From an uncultured Pseudomonadota bacterium (GTDB lineage Bacteria; Pseudomonadota; Alphaproteobacteria; Rs-D84), in contig CADCGT010000007.1 of NCBI GenBank assembly GCA_902801125.1, positions 1-63,364 of the forward strand: 63,364 nucleotides of DNA, read 5' to 3'. A program made the translations under genes and the position numbers. The notes beneath the pieces were generated by a model. That model worked only from the letters and a program-made list of their open reading frames with translations, had not been told where the DNA came from and searched no databases. Of the stretch, positions 33,042 to 41,559 are shown piece by piece. Position 1 is the first letter of the stretch. Every line of letters starts with the position of its first letter.

Positions 33042-35234
33042 CATAAAATTCATTGGATTCACATCAAGTTTTATACGCACATTTGCCGGCACATGTATTC
33101 GCGACATCCACAACCGCACCAACGGTTGCAAATGCGCACGCGCATCACCCGACACCAAGAATCGCATGCGATACCAATTGCGTGCCACATATATTTGCGC
33201 CATTACCGGACCCATTATTCGCGCCCCATTTGCCTTTGGTGCGGCGCGCGCCATTTCATCACAAAATTGTTTCAAAACCGATTCGTTTTTACATTCAATT
33301 ACAACGGCAATTAAACTTCCGAACGGGGGCATTTTTGCCGCGCGTCGCGCATCCATATCGGTGCGCAAAAATGCATCGCGGTCACCCGAACATATTGCCG
33401 ACAACACCGGATGTGATGGATTATAGGTCTGTAATAAAACACGGCCCGGAATTTTGCCACGACCGGCGCGACCGGCGACCTGGAATAACTGTTGAAAAGT
33501 GTGTTCGGCACAACGAAAATCGGTTCCAAACAATCCCATGTCGGCATCAACAACACCAACCAAAGTCAGGTTTGGAAAATGATGACCCTTGGCAAGGATT
33601 TGTGTCCCAATAATCACATCCAATTCACCCGATTCCATGCGCGCAACCAATCGTTCCAATGCGCCATGCGACATCATTGTATCGCTTGATACAATTGCCG
33701 TGCGTGCGGCGGGAAAACGCGATTTAACCTCTTCTTCTATTTTTTCAAGACCCGCGCCACGCATAGACACATCGCCCCCACAATCCGGACATACATTTGG
33801 CAAAGACATTGTTCGCCCACACATGTGACACAACAATTTACCGATTCTTTTATGATATGTCATTCCAACCGAACAATCGGGGCATGTTGCAACCCAACCG
33901 CACTTTTTACATTGCACAATCGGTGCAAAACCACGGCGATTTATAAACAGTATAACCTGGTGATGGGCGGCAATTGTGCGTTCGATTTCCGCGCATAATA
34001 TTGGCGACAAAGTCCCCGTGGACATATTATCGGAATCCACACGATATTCATCGGGGCGATGTTCGCGCAAATCGATTGTTTCGATTTTTGGCAATTCTGC
34101 GCCACCATATCGCGACCGCAAGACCAGCCGCCCAAACCGTCCACGTTCAACATTATGCATAGTTTCTTCGGACGGTGTCGCCGATGCCAACACCACCGGG
34201 AACCCCGCAAGTTTCGCACGCAAAATTGCCATATCGCGTCCATGGTAATTTCCCATGTCTTCTTGTTTATACGAAGAATCGTGTTCTTCGTCCACCACAA
34301 CCAGGCCCAGGTTTTGCCACGGCAAAAACAGCGCACTGCGCGTGCCAACAACCATACGTATTTCGCCACGCATAATGCCACGCCATATCTCGCGACGACG
34401 GGCGGTGGTTAAATTACTGTGCCATACAATTGGCGGTGCACCGAAACGCGATTCGAATCTTTTAATAAACTGGGTCGTCAACGCGATTTCCGGCATCATA
34501 AGCAACACAGAACGACCCGCACTGTATGCACGCCACACAGCATCAAAATACACCTGGGTTTTACCACTGCCGGTGATGCCGTCCAATAAATTTACCGAAA
34601 ATCCACCGTTCGCAATATCCATGGCAATTTTATCGGCGGCGGCGCGTTGTTCATCGTTTAGTTCAATGTTGCCCATATCGTGATATTCATACACAAACGA
34701 TTTTTCAACCGCACGCATCGCCACCGGACGCAACATTTCGCGCGCAATCATTGTCTTTACAACCGACGGCCCGACACGCGCAATATTTTGAATATCGGTC
34801 ACAGACATTGGTTCATTATCGTTCAATTCAAACGCGTCCAAAACCATTTGCCGATTTTCGGTCATCTTGGTTTTTGGCATATCAAAATTATACGCGTATA
34901 ATTGTTCTGTCTTGGGTTCGGTAAAGGCGTCTTGGACATTTATAATTAAACGCAACACCGCACCCGGCGCCATCAGTGTCCATTCAGACATTTTTTGAAT
35001 CCACTGCAGGTCGGCAATTGACATTTTCCATGGAAAAACCCGGTCCACAGGCTTGATTTTTTCGGGCGCCAATGTGCCGTCACCAACGCCCCATATCACG
35101 CCTATATACGGCCGATTCATAACACGAACGCGCACGAACGCACCCAATTCGGCATCAGATTCCAAACGATAATCGTATCCGAAATTGACGACATTCGGCA
35201 ATAATACTTTCACAATTGTTCCGGATTTAAACAT
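33039..35234 (-). CDS. priA: Primosomal protein N' (replication restart helicase)
   Basis: 731 residues. Restarts collapsed forks by loading DnaB. N-terminal DNA-binding domain with the 3'-end pocket (VLLPNVVNFGYDYRLESDAE), Walker A LLDGITGSGKTQVYFDAVW, DEEH box VVVDEEHDSSYKQED, GTRSALFLPW, and eight zinc Cys in the C-terminal region (CKKCGWVATCPDCSVG ... CHMCGRTMSLPNVCPDCGG). I chose ATG 35234; the frame opens further to GTG 35261 with little sign of a ribosome site. Confidence 0.95.
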   Translation of the reverse strand: MFKSGTIVKVLLPNVVNFGYDYRLESDAELGAFVRVRVMNRPYIGVIWGVGDGTLAPEKIKPVDRVFPWKMSIADLQWIQKMSEWTLMAPGAVLRLIINVQDAFTEPKTEQLYAYNFDMPKTKMTENRQMVLDAFELNDNEPMSVTDIQNIARVGPSVVKTMIAREMLRPVAMRAVEKSFVYEYHDMGNIELNDEQRAAADKIAMDIANGGFSVNLLDGITGSGKTQVYFDAVWRAYSAGRSVLLMMPEIALTTQFIKRFESRFGAPPIVWHSNLTTARRREIWRGIMRGEIRMVVGTRSALFLPWQNLGLVVVDEEHDSSYKQEDMGNYHGRDMAILRAKLAGFPVVLASATPSEETMHNVERGRFGRLVLRSRYGGAELPKIETIDLREHRPDEYRVDSDNMSTGTLSPILCAEIERTIAAHHQVILFINRRGFAPIVQCKKCGWVATCPDCSVGMTYHKRIGKLLCHMCGRTMSLPNVCPDCGGDVSMRGAGLEKIEEEVKSRFPAARTAIVSSDTMMSHGALERLVARMESGELDVIIGTQILAKGHHFPNLTLVGVVDADMGLFGTDFRCAEHTFQQLFQVAGRAGRGKIPGRVLLQTYNPSHPVLSAICSGDRDAFLRTDMDARRAAKMPPFGSLIAVVIECKNESVLKQFCDEMARAAPKANGARIMGPVMAQIYVARNWYRMRFLVSGDARAHLQPLVRLWMSRIHVPANVRIKLDVNPMNFM

Positions 35235-35287
35235 ACAAATAAAATACCCGTTTTTTTTCACACATGCAATACTATTGTTTTAGATGC

Positions 35288-35315
35288 TTGACAAACAAAA
35301 ATAATGTCTTATAAT
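35288..35315 (+). promoter_or_regulatory. Strong promoter of the 35351 gene
   Basis: TTGACA, 16-base spacer, TATAAT: consensus boxes. Confidence 0.8.
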
Positions 35316-35350
35316 TCTTTTGTCAAAAACCAAATCACAAGGGGGCAAAT

Positions 35351-35935
35351 ATGGCAAAAAGATTAAATGTCGAAAAAACTGCATATGTAGAAAGAATTGT
35401 GAACTTTATGCATAAAAATCATAATTCTATGTGGTGGTCATTGGATGAAACAGGCCAAAAATGGCGTCGCGAATACCCGTTCAGCAAAAAGGTTCTTGAT
35501 GAAATCATACATGAATCTGTATTGTTTATGAATTTATTAGATTCCGAATTGGATTACGATTTTCGCAAAAAAATGTTGAATTTTATTTCAAATTATCTGT
35601 GCGTATATGCGGCACGCAACCCAGAAATGGGAAATGACGAAAATCGTGCATACGAACAATTGAAAGCGTTCTTTGGTGCATGGTTAAAAACATCTGAACA
35701 ACGCAAATCGGACAGCAAAAGTAAAAAACAACGCACCCCATCACAAAGTGACGGTAAAATATCGGCACCCGTTCCCGATTATACAAAACGCGTGTATAAA
35801 CAGGGTGGCAAAGTTATTCAAGAAATTACGAAAAATTCTGGGGAAACCATTAAATTTACATACGATGATATGCGCGCATATCGCATGCAACGCATGGCTG
35901 ATTTAGTTGCGGTCGTTGGCACACATGTTAAATAA
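35351..35935 (+). CDS. Protein of unknown function
   Basis: 194 residues after AAGGGGG. Soluble; N-terminal globular part (ERIVNFMHKNHNSMWWSLDE, ISNYLCVYAARNPEMGND), a Lys/Ser-rich linker (QRKSDSKSKKQRTPSQSDG) and a C-terminal segment TKRVYKQGGKVIQEITKNSG that ends with MQRMADLVAVVG. No family recognised. The promoter is consensus, so it should be well expressed. The stop overlaps the convergent miaA by 8 bases. Confidence 0.65.
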   Translation: MAKRLNVEKTAYVERIVNFMHKNHNSMWWSLDETGQKWRREYPFSKKVLDEIIHESVLFMNLLDSELDYDFRKKMLNFISNYLCVYAARNPEMGNDENRAYEQLKAFFGAWLKTSEQRKSDSKSKKQRTPSQSDGKISAPVPDYTKRVYKQGGKVIQEITKNSGETIKFTYDDMRAYRMQRMADLVAVVGTHVK

Positions 35936-36812
35936 CCAAATCTAAATCATCATTCGTTGGAATATGGTTTATTGTTAAATCGGCAAAGAATTGGGTTTTG
36001 AACCACGTTCTTTGCCGTTTTGCATATTGATTTGTTTTTATAATCCAATTTTCAATCGCCACATCCATTGACATTTCCCCGCGCAGACACGCACACAATT
36101 GTTCGGCACCAATCGCACGACGCGGGTCAAGATTATTTTCTGTGATATATTTTGCCTCGTCCAATGCGCCCCCCGATATCATTTCCGGAATTCGCGATGC
36201 GATGCGTTCCTTTAACACATCAACCGGTGGATTTATTAGTATCTTGAACGGTGTCGGGGTAATCGCACCCGCGCGTGGCATTTTTTGCCATTCGCTTAAA
36301 TGACGCCCGGTTTGCAAAAAAACCTCTATCGCGCGGGCAACGCGTTGCGGGTCGGTTGCCGAACATGTTGGCACCATCGCACGCGCCGCGACAATATCAT
36401 GCGCAACCAATTCACGCGCACGATTGCGGTTTTCAACCGATATCTCTGGGATTTCTGAAATGCCATTTACAATGCCATTTATATAGTATCCCGTGCCACC
36501 GACAAAGATTGGAATGTGCCCCGCCCCAATCGCCGCGTTATATTCATCGCGCGCCAATTTAATATAGTCGGCAACACTGATTTGCTTATCCAATGGTAAT
36601 ATCGAAAACAACCGATACGGCACGCCGTCAATTTCATCGGTTATGGGTCTGCCCGCAAAGGGTGACGCAGAAATATTTTCTATGCCGCGATAAATTTGCA
36701 CACTGTCGCAATTTATAATTGCGCCACCGATGCGCCGTGCCAATGCGTGCGCAAAGCCCGATTTTCCCGACGCGGTCGGTCCGGTAATGATATATGATTT
36801 ATGCTGATTCAT
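35928..36812 (-). CDS. miaA: tRNA dimethylallyltransferase
   Basis: 294 residues from MNQHKSYIITGPTASGKSGF. Adds the dimethylallyl group to A37 of tRNAs reading U-initial codons. P-loop GPTASGKS, NCDSVQIYRGIENISASPF (usually D-S-x-Q-x-Y), PIFVGGTGYYINGIVNG and the AIEVFLQTGRHLSEWQ region. Upstream in-frame Mets exist (36857), but the family starts here. Confidence 0.94.
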   Translation of the reverse strand: MNQHKSYIITGPTASGKSGFAHALARRIGGAIINCDSVQIYRGIENISASPFAGRPITDEIDGVPYRLFSILPLDKQISVADYIKLARDEYNAAIGAGHIPIFVGGTGYYINGIVNGISEIPEISVENRNRARELVAHDIVAARAMVPTCSATDPQRVARAIEVFLQTGRHLSEWQKMPRAGAITPTPFKILINPPVDVLKERIASRIPEMISGGALDEAKYITENNLDPRRAIGAEQLCACLRGEMSMDVAIENWIIKTNQYAKRQRTWFKTQFFADLTINHIPTNDDLDLVI

Positions 36813-36942
36813 AACCGAATTATAAACGGCACACATCGGAATTTCAAGTCCCACCAATGCGTAAAAAATTCAGATGGATTTTTATATAAATGGTGCTATG
36901 ATACCCCGTGCAAAAAACAACAGCAAAAAAGGAAGGTAAAAT

Positions 36943-37941
36943 ATGTCAAAAGTAAAAGTTGCAATAAACGGTTTTGGCCGCATTGGACGCCTTGTGTTGC
37001 GCGCGGCATTGGAATCTGGGCGTAACGATATTGAATTCGTTGCGGTCAATGATTTGGCACCGGCGGAACAAAACGCGTATTTATTACAGTATGATTCTGT
37101 GCATGGTAAATTGCCGATGGATGTAAAACTTGACGGCGACACAATCATTGTTGGCAAACACAAAATCAAATGCGTTTCGGAAAAAGACCCAACAAAATTG
37201 CCATGGCGCGAAATGGGGATTGATATAGTTATGGAATGCACAGGAATCTTTACCGCCGCAGACAAGGCACGCGTTCATATTGATGCGGGCGCAAAGCGTG
37301 TTTTGGTTTCGGCACCGTCCGCGGGCGCGGATAAAACAATCGTGTTTGGCGTGAACCAAGACACACTTACGCGCAAAGATGTTATTGTTTCAAACGCGTC
37401 ATGCACGACAAATTGCCTGGCGCCGGTTGTCGCGGTTTTGGACAAAAAGTTTGGAATTGAATCTGGATGGATGACAACCGTGCATGCATATACCGGTGAC
37501 CAACAATTATTGGATAAAAACCACAAAGATTTTCGGCGCGCACGTGCGGCATGTCTTTCCATGATTCCAACCAGTACCGGCGCCGCCAAGGCAATTGGTT
37601 TGGTCTTGCCACAATTGGCCGGTAAATTGGACGGTATCGCAATCCGCGTTCCAACCCCGGATGTTTCGGTTGTAGAATTGGTTGTGAATACCGCGAAAAA
37701 CGTCACCGCCGACAAAGTAAACGCGGCAATGCGCGCGGCGTCTTCGGCAACATTTGGATATAACGAATTGCCGTTGGTATCTATTGACTTTACGCACGAT
37801 GCGCACAGTTCCATCTTTGATTCAACCCAGACACGCGTATTGGGCGATAAATTGGTTCATGTGACCGCGTGGTACGATAACGAATGGGGATTTTCAAATC
37901 GTATGAGCGATACCGCCGTCGCGATGGGAAAACTGCTGTAA
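36943..37941 (+). CDS. gap: Glyceraldehyde-3-phosphate dehydrogenase
   Basis: 332 residues. Glycolytic oxidation of GAP to 1,3-bisphosphoglycerate. N-terminal NAD fold KVAINGFGRIGRLVLRAAL, catalytic Cys in NASCTTNCLAP, then HAYTGDQQLLD, and WYDNEWGFSNRM near the C-terminus. AAGGAAGG precedes the ATG. Single gene flanked by miaA (divergent) and a strong terminator. Confidence 0.97.
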   Translation: MSKVKVAINGFGRIGRLVLRAALESGRNDIEFVAVNDLAPAEQNAYLLQYDSVHGKLPMDVKLDGDTIIVGKHKIKCVSEKDPTKLPWREMGIDIVMECTGIFTAADKARVHIDAGAKRVLVSAPSAGADKTIVFGVNQDTLTRKDVIVSNASCTTNCLAPVVAVLDKKFGIESGWMTTVHAYTGDQQLLDKNHKDFRRARAACLSMIPTSTGAAKAIGLVLPQLAGKLDGIAIRVPTPDVSVVELVVNTAKNVTADKVNAAMRAASSATFGYNELPLVSIDFTHDAHSSIFDSTQTRVLGDKLVHVTAWYDNEWGFSNRMSDTAVAMGKLL

Positions 37942-37952
37942 TTTACAACAAA

Positions 37953-37997
37953 GGCAATAAAACCACGAAAGCAAAATTTTCGTGGTTTTTTATTGCC
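37953..37997. terminator. Long terminator after gap
   Basis: GGCAATAAAACCACGAAA pairs with TTTCGTGG-TTTTTTATTGCC; an extended stem with T-rich 3' side. Confidence 0.85.
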
Positions 37998-38051
37998 ATT
38001 TATTTTTTTCGCGCTATATTGTGGAATGCATTTGGACCAAAGGATTAGACA

Positions 38052-38486
38052 ATGACAAAAAATTCTTTAAACAGAAATTTATTAAATAATATCATTTTTT
38101 ATACCGCCTTGGTTGGATTGGTTGGAACGGGGACCGCAATTATCGCGTACCATATTGCCCGCAAAAATACGCGTCACAAGATTATCGAACTAACAAACGC
38201 AATAAAACAAAACAACGATGATCGTTTTATATATATGACCAAGGGGTCTGAATTCATCCAAAACAAACGTATGAAGCACAGTATTGATTCATTAAAGGCG
38301 CACAATGCGGAATTGGTCACACAGGATAACGCCGATGAAATTGCATGTAATCAAAGAAAAATTGATTCTTTGAAAAACTGTATGGACGGGAATGGTTTTA
38401 TCATTGGTAATAGACTTGCAAAATTTAATCTCGTGAACGATAGTTTGAATGTGTTGCTTGAACAAACCCGTGAAAAATTAAAATAA
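38052..38486 (+). CDS. Membrane-anchored coiled-coil protein, unknown
   Basis: 144 residues. One membrane helix near the N-terminus (IIFYTALVGLVGTGTAIIAY), then a charged helical region (IIELTNAIKQNNDDRF ... HSIDSLKAHNAELV ... VNDSLNVLLEQTREKLK). Two Cys lie mid-protein. Starts after AAAGGATTAG. No family recognised. A weak hairpin (38524-38545) follows. Confidence 0.6.
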   Translation: MTKNSLNRNLLNNIIFYTALVGLVGTGTAIIAYHIARKNTRHKIIELTNAIKQNNDDRFIYMTKGSEFIQNKRMKHSIDSLKAHNAELVTQDNADEIACNQRKIDSLKNCMDGNGFIIGNRLAKFNLVNDSLNVLLEQTREKLK

Positions 38487-38595
38487 GACTTGCGTGTTTT
38501 TATTCCAAGGCAAAAATAAAACGGCCCGCATTCTTTTATGCGGGCTTTAAAAAATTTCCTGGCGGGGTAGTACTTTGTTGCAAAATTTTCCGTAC

Positions 38596-39201
38596 TTAAA
38601 TATGCGAGTTTTGCTGGATGATGCTTTGCAATACAAAACCATATTTTACGACGGGTGTTTCATTGGACGCAGCCAGAAAATCGTTTTTTGTAATATCAAC
38701 ATCCGTCGATTGATTGGCTGTAATTTTTATTGCACGTACAGAAGTATATTTATTCATTAACAAATCAAGGCAATCTTTCGCATTTATACGAACCAATCCA
38801 GCAACCTCGTCTGGTTGAAAATGAAACCCTGTAAATCCGGTCGGTAATTTATTTGCATAAATATGCGCAAATGCACGATCGTGCCAGTTTTTTTGTGGTT
38901 TGTCTTGCCGCCAAAATACGATATCTAATGCGACAGCATCTGATGCGTCGGTGTTAATACCGATTTCTTCGAATATTTCGCGACGAAAAGCATCTCGCAC
39001 TGTTTCACCCGCCAACACATGCCCAGACGCAGTAGTATATAGTTTACCAGAATCTGCACGAATTTGAAAATAAATATTGCCCGCATCATCATACATCCAA
39101 CAATGCACGGTCTTATGCCATAATCCGTTGCGATGAACATTATCACGAGATTCTGTTCCGATTTTATTCATGTATTCATCATAGATATCCAAATTTTCCA
39201 T
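38596..39201 (-). CDS. Nudix hydrolase (IDI/YfcD-like)
   Basis: 201 residues from MENLDIYDEYMNKIGTESRD behind GGGGAAAAT. Nudix box GHVLAGETVRDAFRREIFEE then IGI matches GX5EX7REUXEEXGU. The preceding HRNGLWHKTVHCWMYD is as in isopentenyl-diphosphate isomerase-like Nudix proteins (YfcD type). Substrate not assigned. Confidence 0.85.
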   Translation of the reverse strand: MENLDIYDEYMNKIGTESRDNVHRNGLWHKTVHCWMYDDAGNIYFQIRADSGKLYTTASGHVLAGETVRDAFRREIFEEIGINTDASDAVALDIVFWRQDKPQKNWHDRAFAHIYANKLPTGFTGFHFQPDEVAGLVRINAKDCLDLLMNKYTSVRAIKITANQSTDVDITKNDFLAASNETPVVKYGFVLQSIIQQNSHI

Positions 39202-39371
39202 AATTTTCCCCCACTTACACGTACTCATAATAACATTATTTTATACTATTGACTATCAAAAAGTAGCCAGTGTACAGAAACAAGGGTTTTCGGGGAACAC
39301 CAAATTCAATGCATGAAAAATCCCGCGGAACAGCGGGCTTTTTATCTGTATCGGCATACATGCCGGAATAC

Positions 39372-39390
39372 TGGCGGATGGTGAGGGATT
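39372..39390 (-). repeat. tRNA-Ser 3'-end fragment
   Basis: 19 bases identical to 39537-39555, i.e. the last 19 nucleotides of tRNA-Ser including CCA. The rest of the tRNA is absent; the sequence continues into palindrome-rich DNA. Confidence 0.85.
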
Positions 39391-39507
39391 GTAATTCCCA
39401 CGAACTTCGTTCGCGGGCCCCTTTCACTGCGCGCACGTTGTGCGCTTGTTCCGAACCCGGCAACTTGCGTTGCTGTGCTCAACCCGATGCCAATCACAAC
39501 AAAAATA

Positions 39508-39528
39508 AAACACCCGCAAGGGGTGTTT
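39508..39528 (-). terminator. Terminator of tRNA-Ser
   Basis: AAACACCC-gcaag-GGGTGTTT, followed on the minus strand by TTTTATTTTTG. Confidence 0.75.
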
Positions 39529-39536
39529 AATTTTTA

Positions 39537-39626
39537 TGGCGGATGGTGAGGGATTCGAACCCCCGGACGGGTTGCCCCGTCAACGGTTTTCAAGACCGCC
39601 GCATTCGACCGCTCTGCCAACCATCC
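39537..39626 (-). tRNA. tRNA-Ser (TGA)
   Basis: Complete 90-nt tRNA on the minus strand: GGATGGTTGGCAGAGCGG start, anticodon loop CTTGAAA giving TGA, a long variable arm (GACGGGGCAACCCGTC), T loop GGTTCGAATCC and encoded CCA. It is flanked on both sides by fragments of itself. Confidence 0.95.
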
Positions 39627-39748
39627 TTAACTTTTTGTTCCCGTCGGTCTTTCAACCTACGGTTTTGTTCGCTGAACGCACCTGACGGTGCTGCTCACCA
39701 CTCGTTCGCGCTCGGCTTCGCAATTTGCTCGCCTTGCTGACTCGTACG

Positions 39749-39795
39749 CAAGACCGCCGCTATTGCCCCGCTCTGCCAACCATCCTTAACTTTTT
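39749..39795 (-). repeat. tRNA-Ser 5'-half fragment
   Basis: About 47 bases closely matching 39591-39636: the 5' half of tRNA-Ser up to the anticodon stem plus the 5' flank (shared CTCTGCCAACCATCCTTAAC then TTTTT). Some substitutions in the D-arm region. Not a functional tRNA. Confidence 0.85.
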
Positions 39796-39934
39796 ATGCT
39801 TGGCATATTCTATACTGATTTTTTCCAAAACGCAAACAGAAATTAAAAAATGCCCGGATGGGCGGATTTTTTGTTACCGTGTAATTTTTACATCCTATAT
39901 TTTACATCCAAAAACCAACATCTTAAAAAAGCAC

Positions 39935-39962
39935 TTGACAAATGTATTTTTTGCGTTATATT
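39935..39962 (+). promoter_or_regulatory. Promoter of the DGQHR/GIY-YIG cassette
   Basis: TTGACA, 16-base spacer, TATATT; about 68 bases upstream of the DGQHR gene start. Confidence 0.75.
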
Positions 39963-39980
39963 GGTGTATGTAAAAATTAA

Positions 39981-39998
39981 CATCCAAAATTTTGGATG
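39981..39998. promoter_or_regulatory. Palindromic operator candidate
   Basis: Perfect 18-base palindrome CATCCAAAATTTTGGATG between promoter and start codon. Half-site copies CATCC(AAAAA) occur at 39891 and 39905, upstream of the promoter. This layout suits an autoregulatory operator in the leader. Confidence 0.55.
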
Positions 39999-40029
39999 CT
40001 ATAAAGTGATAAACCAAAAGGATCAAAAA

Positions 40030-41181
40030 ATGTACAAAATAAAAGCGATAAAGGGCAATCAAGCGAATGGCGTTTTTTATAGTGGAATGATGTGGGTAAA
40101 AGACATTGTTAATGAGGATTTGTGTATTGTTGAACGGCTTAAACAAGAAGATTTTGCTGATGCGTCGCCACAAAGAACTTTGGATAGCACGGCTGTAGGT
40201 CGTATAGCGAAAGATATTATTAAGGCAGATGTCGGCAAAACGGGACAAAACGGCGGACTGGCTACTCCAACGGCAATTTTGTTGTCTTGCGATCAAGAAT
40301 TGGAGTATGACGAACAGAAAAAAGAACTGATTATCCCAGATGGCGTTGTATTATCTATAATGGATGGTCAGCATAGAGTTAACGGCTGGAAAGTCGCTTT
40401 AGATAAAGAGCAAGACAATGAATCTTTGCAAAATAGTACAATTGCAGTGACGATTATTCCTGCAATTAGTCCGGCTAACAAACTATGGCAATTTTGGGGT
40501 TGCAATTATTTGGCCAAGAAGCCAACTCAAGACCAGTCATTGAATTTGCTAGCACACGCGTGGAAGGTAAATATAATTGGAGCATTTATTCCAACTGCCG
40601 CGGAAAAGAAAGCAGAAAAAAGAGAAGAAGTGTTCAATGTAGTGGATTTTGTCCAACGAATAAATAAAAGCGATGCAAGCGTTTGGAAAAATCACATCCT
40701 TATGGAAGGTGAAAAAAGTGAACGCACAGACAATAAAACAAAAATGCGTGCAATGGTAGATGTGTTGCGTAAATACGTATTTACAGAGCATAGTGTTAAT
40801 ACAGCAGAATATTTATGGCAATCTTACTGGAGAGTGTTAAAGAAATTGGTACAAGGGGCATATCCTAATAGCGCTCTGTTTAAATCAACCGGTTGTGAAA
40901 TATTTAATGTTGTATACGAACCGTTTATGAACACATTTACAACGGAATATGGTAGGGACTTTACAGAAGCGAATATGGAAAAGTTATGGACAGACATATT
41001 TTCTGAACTTGGTGGCGAAGGGCTTGCTTTCATAAGTGTTCCTGAATTTTGGCAATCAGGTATCGGTGTGGGTGAACACAAATTGGAAAATTATTCTTCT
41101 AGACAACCCCGGGCCGAACTGATCAAAAGCGTATTGAAAACCATCAAAAAACATGCCGAACAATTGCAGCCAAATGAGTAG
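40030..41181 (+). CDS. DGQHR domain protein (DndB-like)
   Basis: 383 residues after AAAAGGATC. The DGQHR motif is at 112-116 in VVLSIMDGQHRVNGW, preceded by PQRTLDSTAVGRIAKDI; this is the ParB-like fold shared with DndB of DNA phosphorothioation and with other mobile-element proteins. The rest includes WQFWGCNYLAKKPTQDQSLN and a long helical C-terminus ending LIKSVLKTIKKHAEQL. In Dnd systems DndB regulates and controls modification; here no dndCDE is nearby. The next gene, a GIY-YIG nuclease, starts 5 bases downstream. The base composition is lower in GC than the surroundings, suggesting transfer. Confidence 0.75.
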   Translation: MYKIKAIKGNQANGVFYSGMMWVKDIVNEDLCIVERLKQEDFADASPQRTLDSTAVGRIAKDIIKADVGKTGQNGGLATPTAILLSCDQELEYDEQKKELIIPDGVVLSIMDGQHRVNGWKVALDKEQDNESLQNSTIAVTIIPAISPANKLWQFWGCNYLAKKPTQDQSLNLLAHAWKVNIIGAFIPTAAEKKAEKREEVFNVVDFVQRINKSDASVWKNHILMEGEKSERTDNKTKMRAMVDVLRKYVFTEHSVNTAEYLWQSYWRVLKKLVQGAYPNSALFKSTGCEIFNVVYEPFMNTFTTEYGRDFTEANMEKLWTDIFSELGGEGLAFISVPEFWQSGIGVGEHKLENYSSRQPRAELIKSVLKTIKKHAEQLQPNE

Positions 41182-41186
41182 CTAAA

Positions 41187-41534
41187 ATGAAAGTGTCACA
41201 ACTTAATCCAGTTCCTGTGTCGAAGTATTATTTTGATAGGGAAGGTAGCAACCTGATACCGCGGGTATCGGGTTGCTATGTATTGTGTCGTTCCGATGGA
41301 ATGATTTTTTATATCGGTCAGGCAAAAAACATACACTCACGCATAAAACAGCATTTAAACAATCCAAAAAAAACCAGAAAAACGGAATACGGAACGGCAT
41401 CCGTGGTTTTTTATTTGGAATACCCGAAGGAAAGATTAGATGCGTTGGAAAATACATGGATTCAATCCTATAAAAGCGCACATTGCGGGAAATTGCCATT
41501 GCTGAATAAGGTTGACGCCCCAATAGGATTATAA
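41187..41534 (+). CDS. GIY-YIG nuclease domain protein
   Basis: 115 residues. GCYVL at 29-33 stands for GIY, FYIG at 41-44, Arg52 in KNIHSRIKQH, and Glu88 in RLDALENTWIQ: the standard single-domain GIY-YIG core with catalytic Tyr, Arg and Glu. No extra DNA-binding domain is attached. It starts 5 bases after the DGQHR stop, so the two are co-expressed. Could be a restriction nuclease, a nicking effector of a small defence module, or a repair enzyme. Confidence 0.8.
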   Translation: MKVSQLNPVPVSKYYFDREGSNLIPRVSGCYVLCRSDGMIFYIGQAKNIHSRIKQHLNNPKKTRKTEYGTASVVFYLEYPKERLDALENTWIQSYKSAHCGKLPLLNKVDAPIGL

Positions 41535-41559
41535 AAAAATGCCCGGATGGGCGTTTTTT
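41533..41559 (+). terminator. Terminator of the two-gene cassette
   Basis: GCCC-ggat-GGGC flanked by A- and T-runs. The 20 bases AAAAAATGCCCGGATGGGCG also occur at 39845-39864, just upstream of the cassette, so the pair brackets it as direct repeats. Confidence 0.8.
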
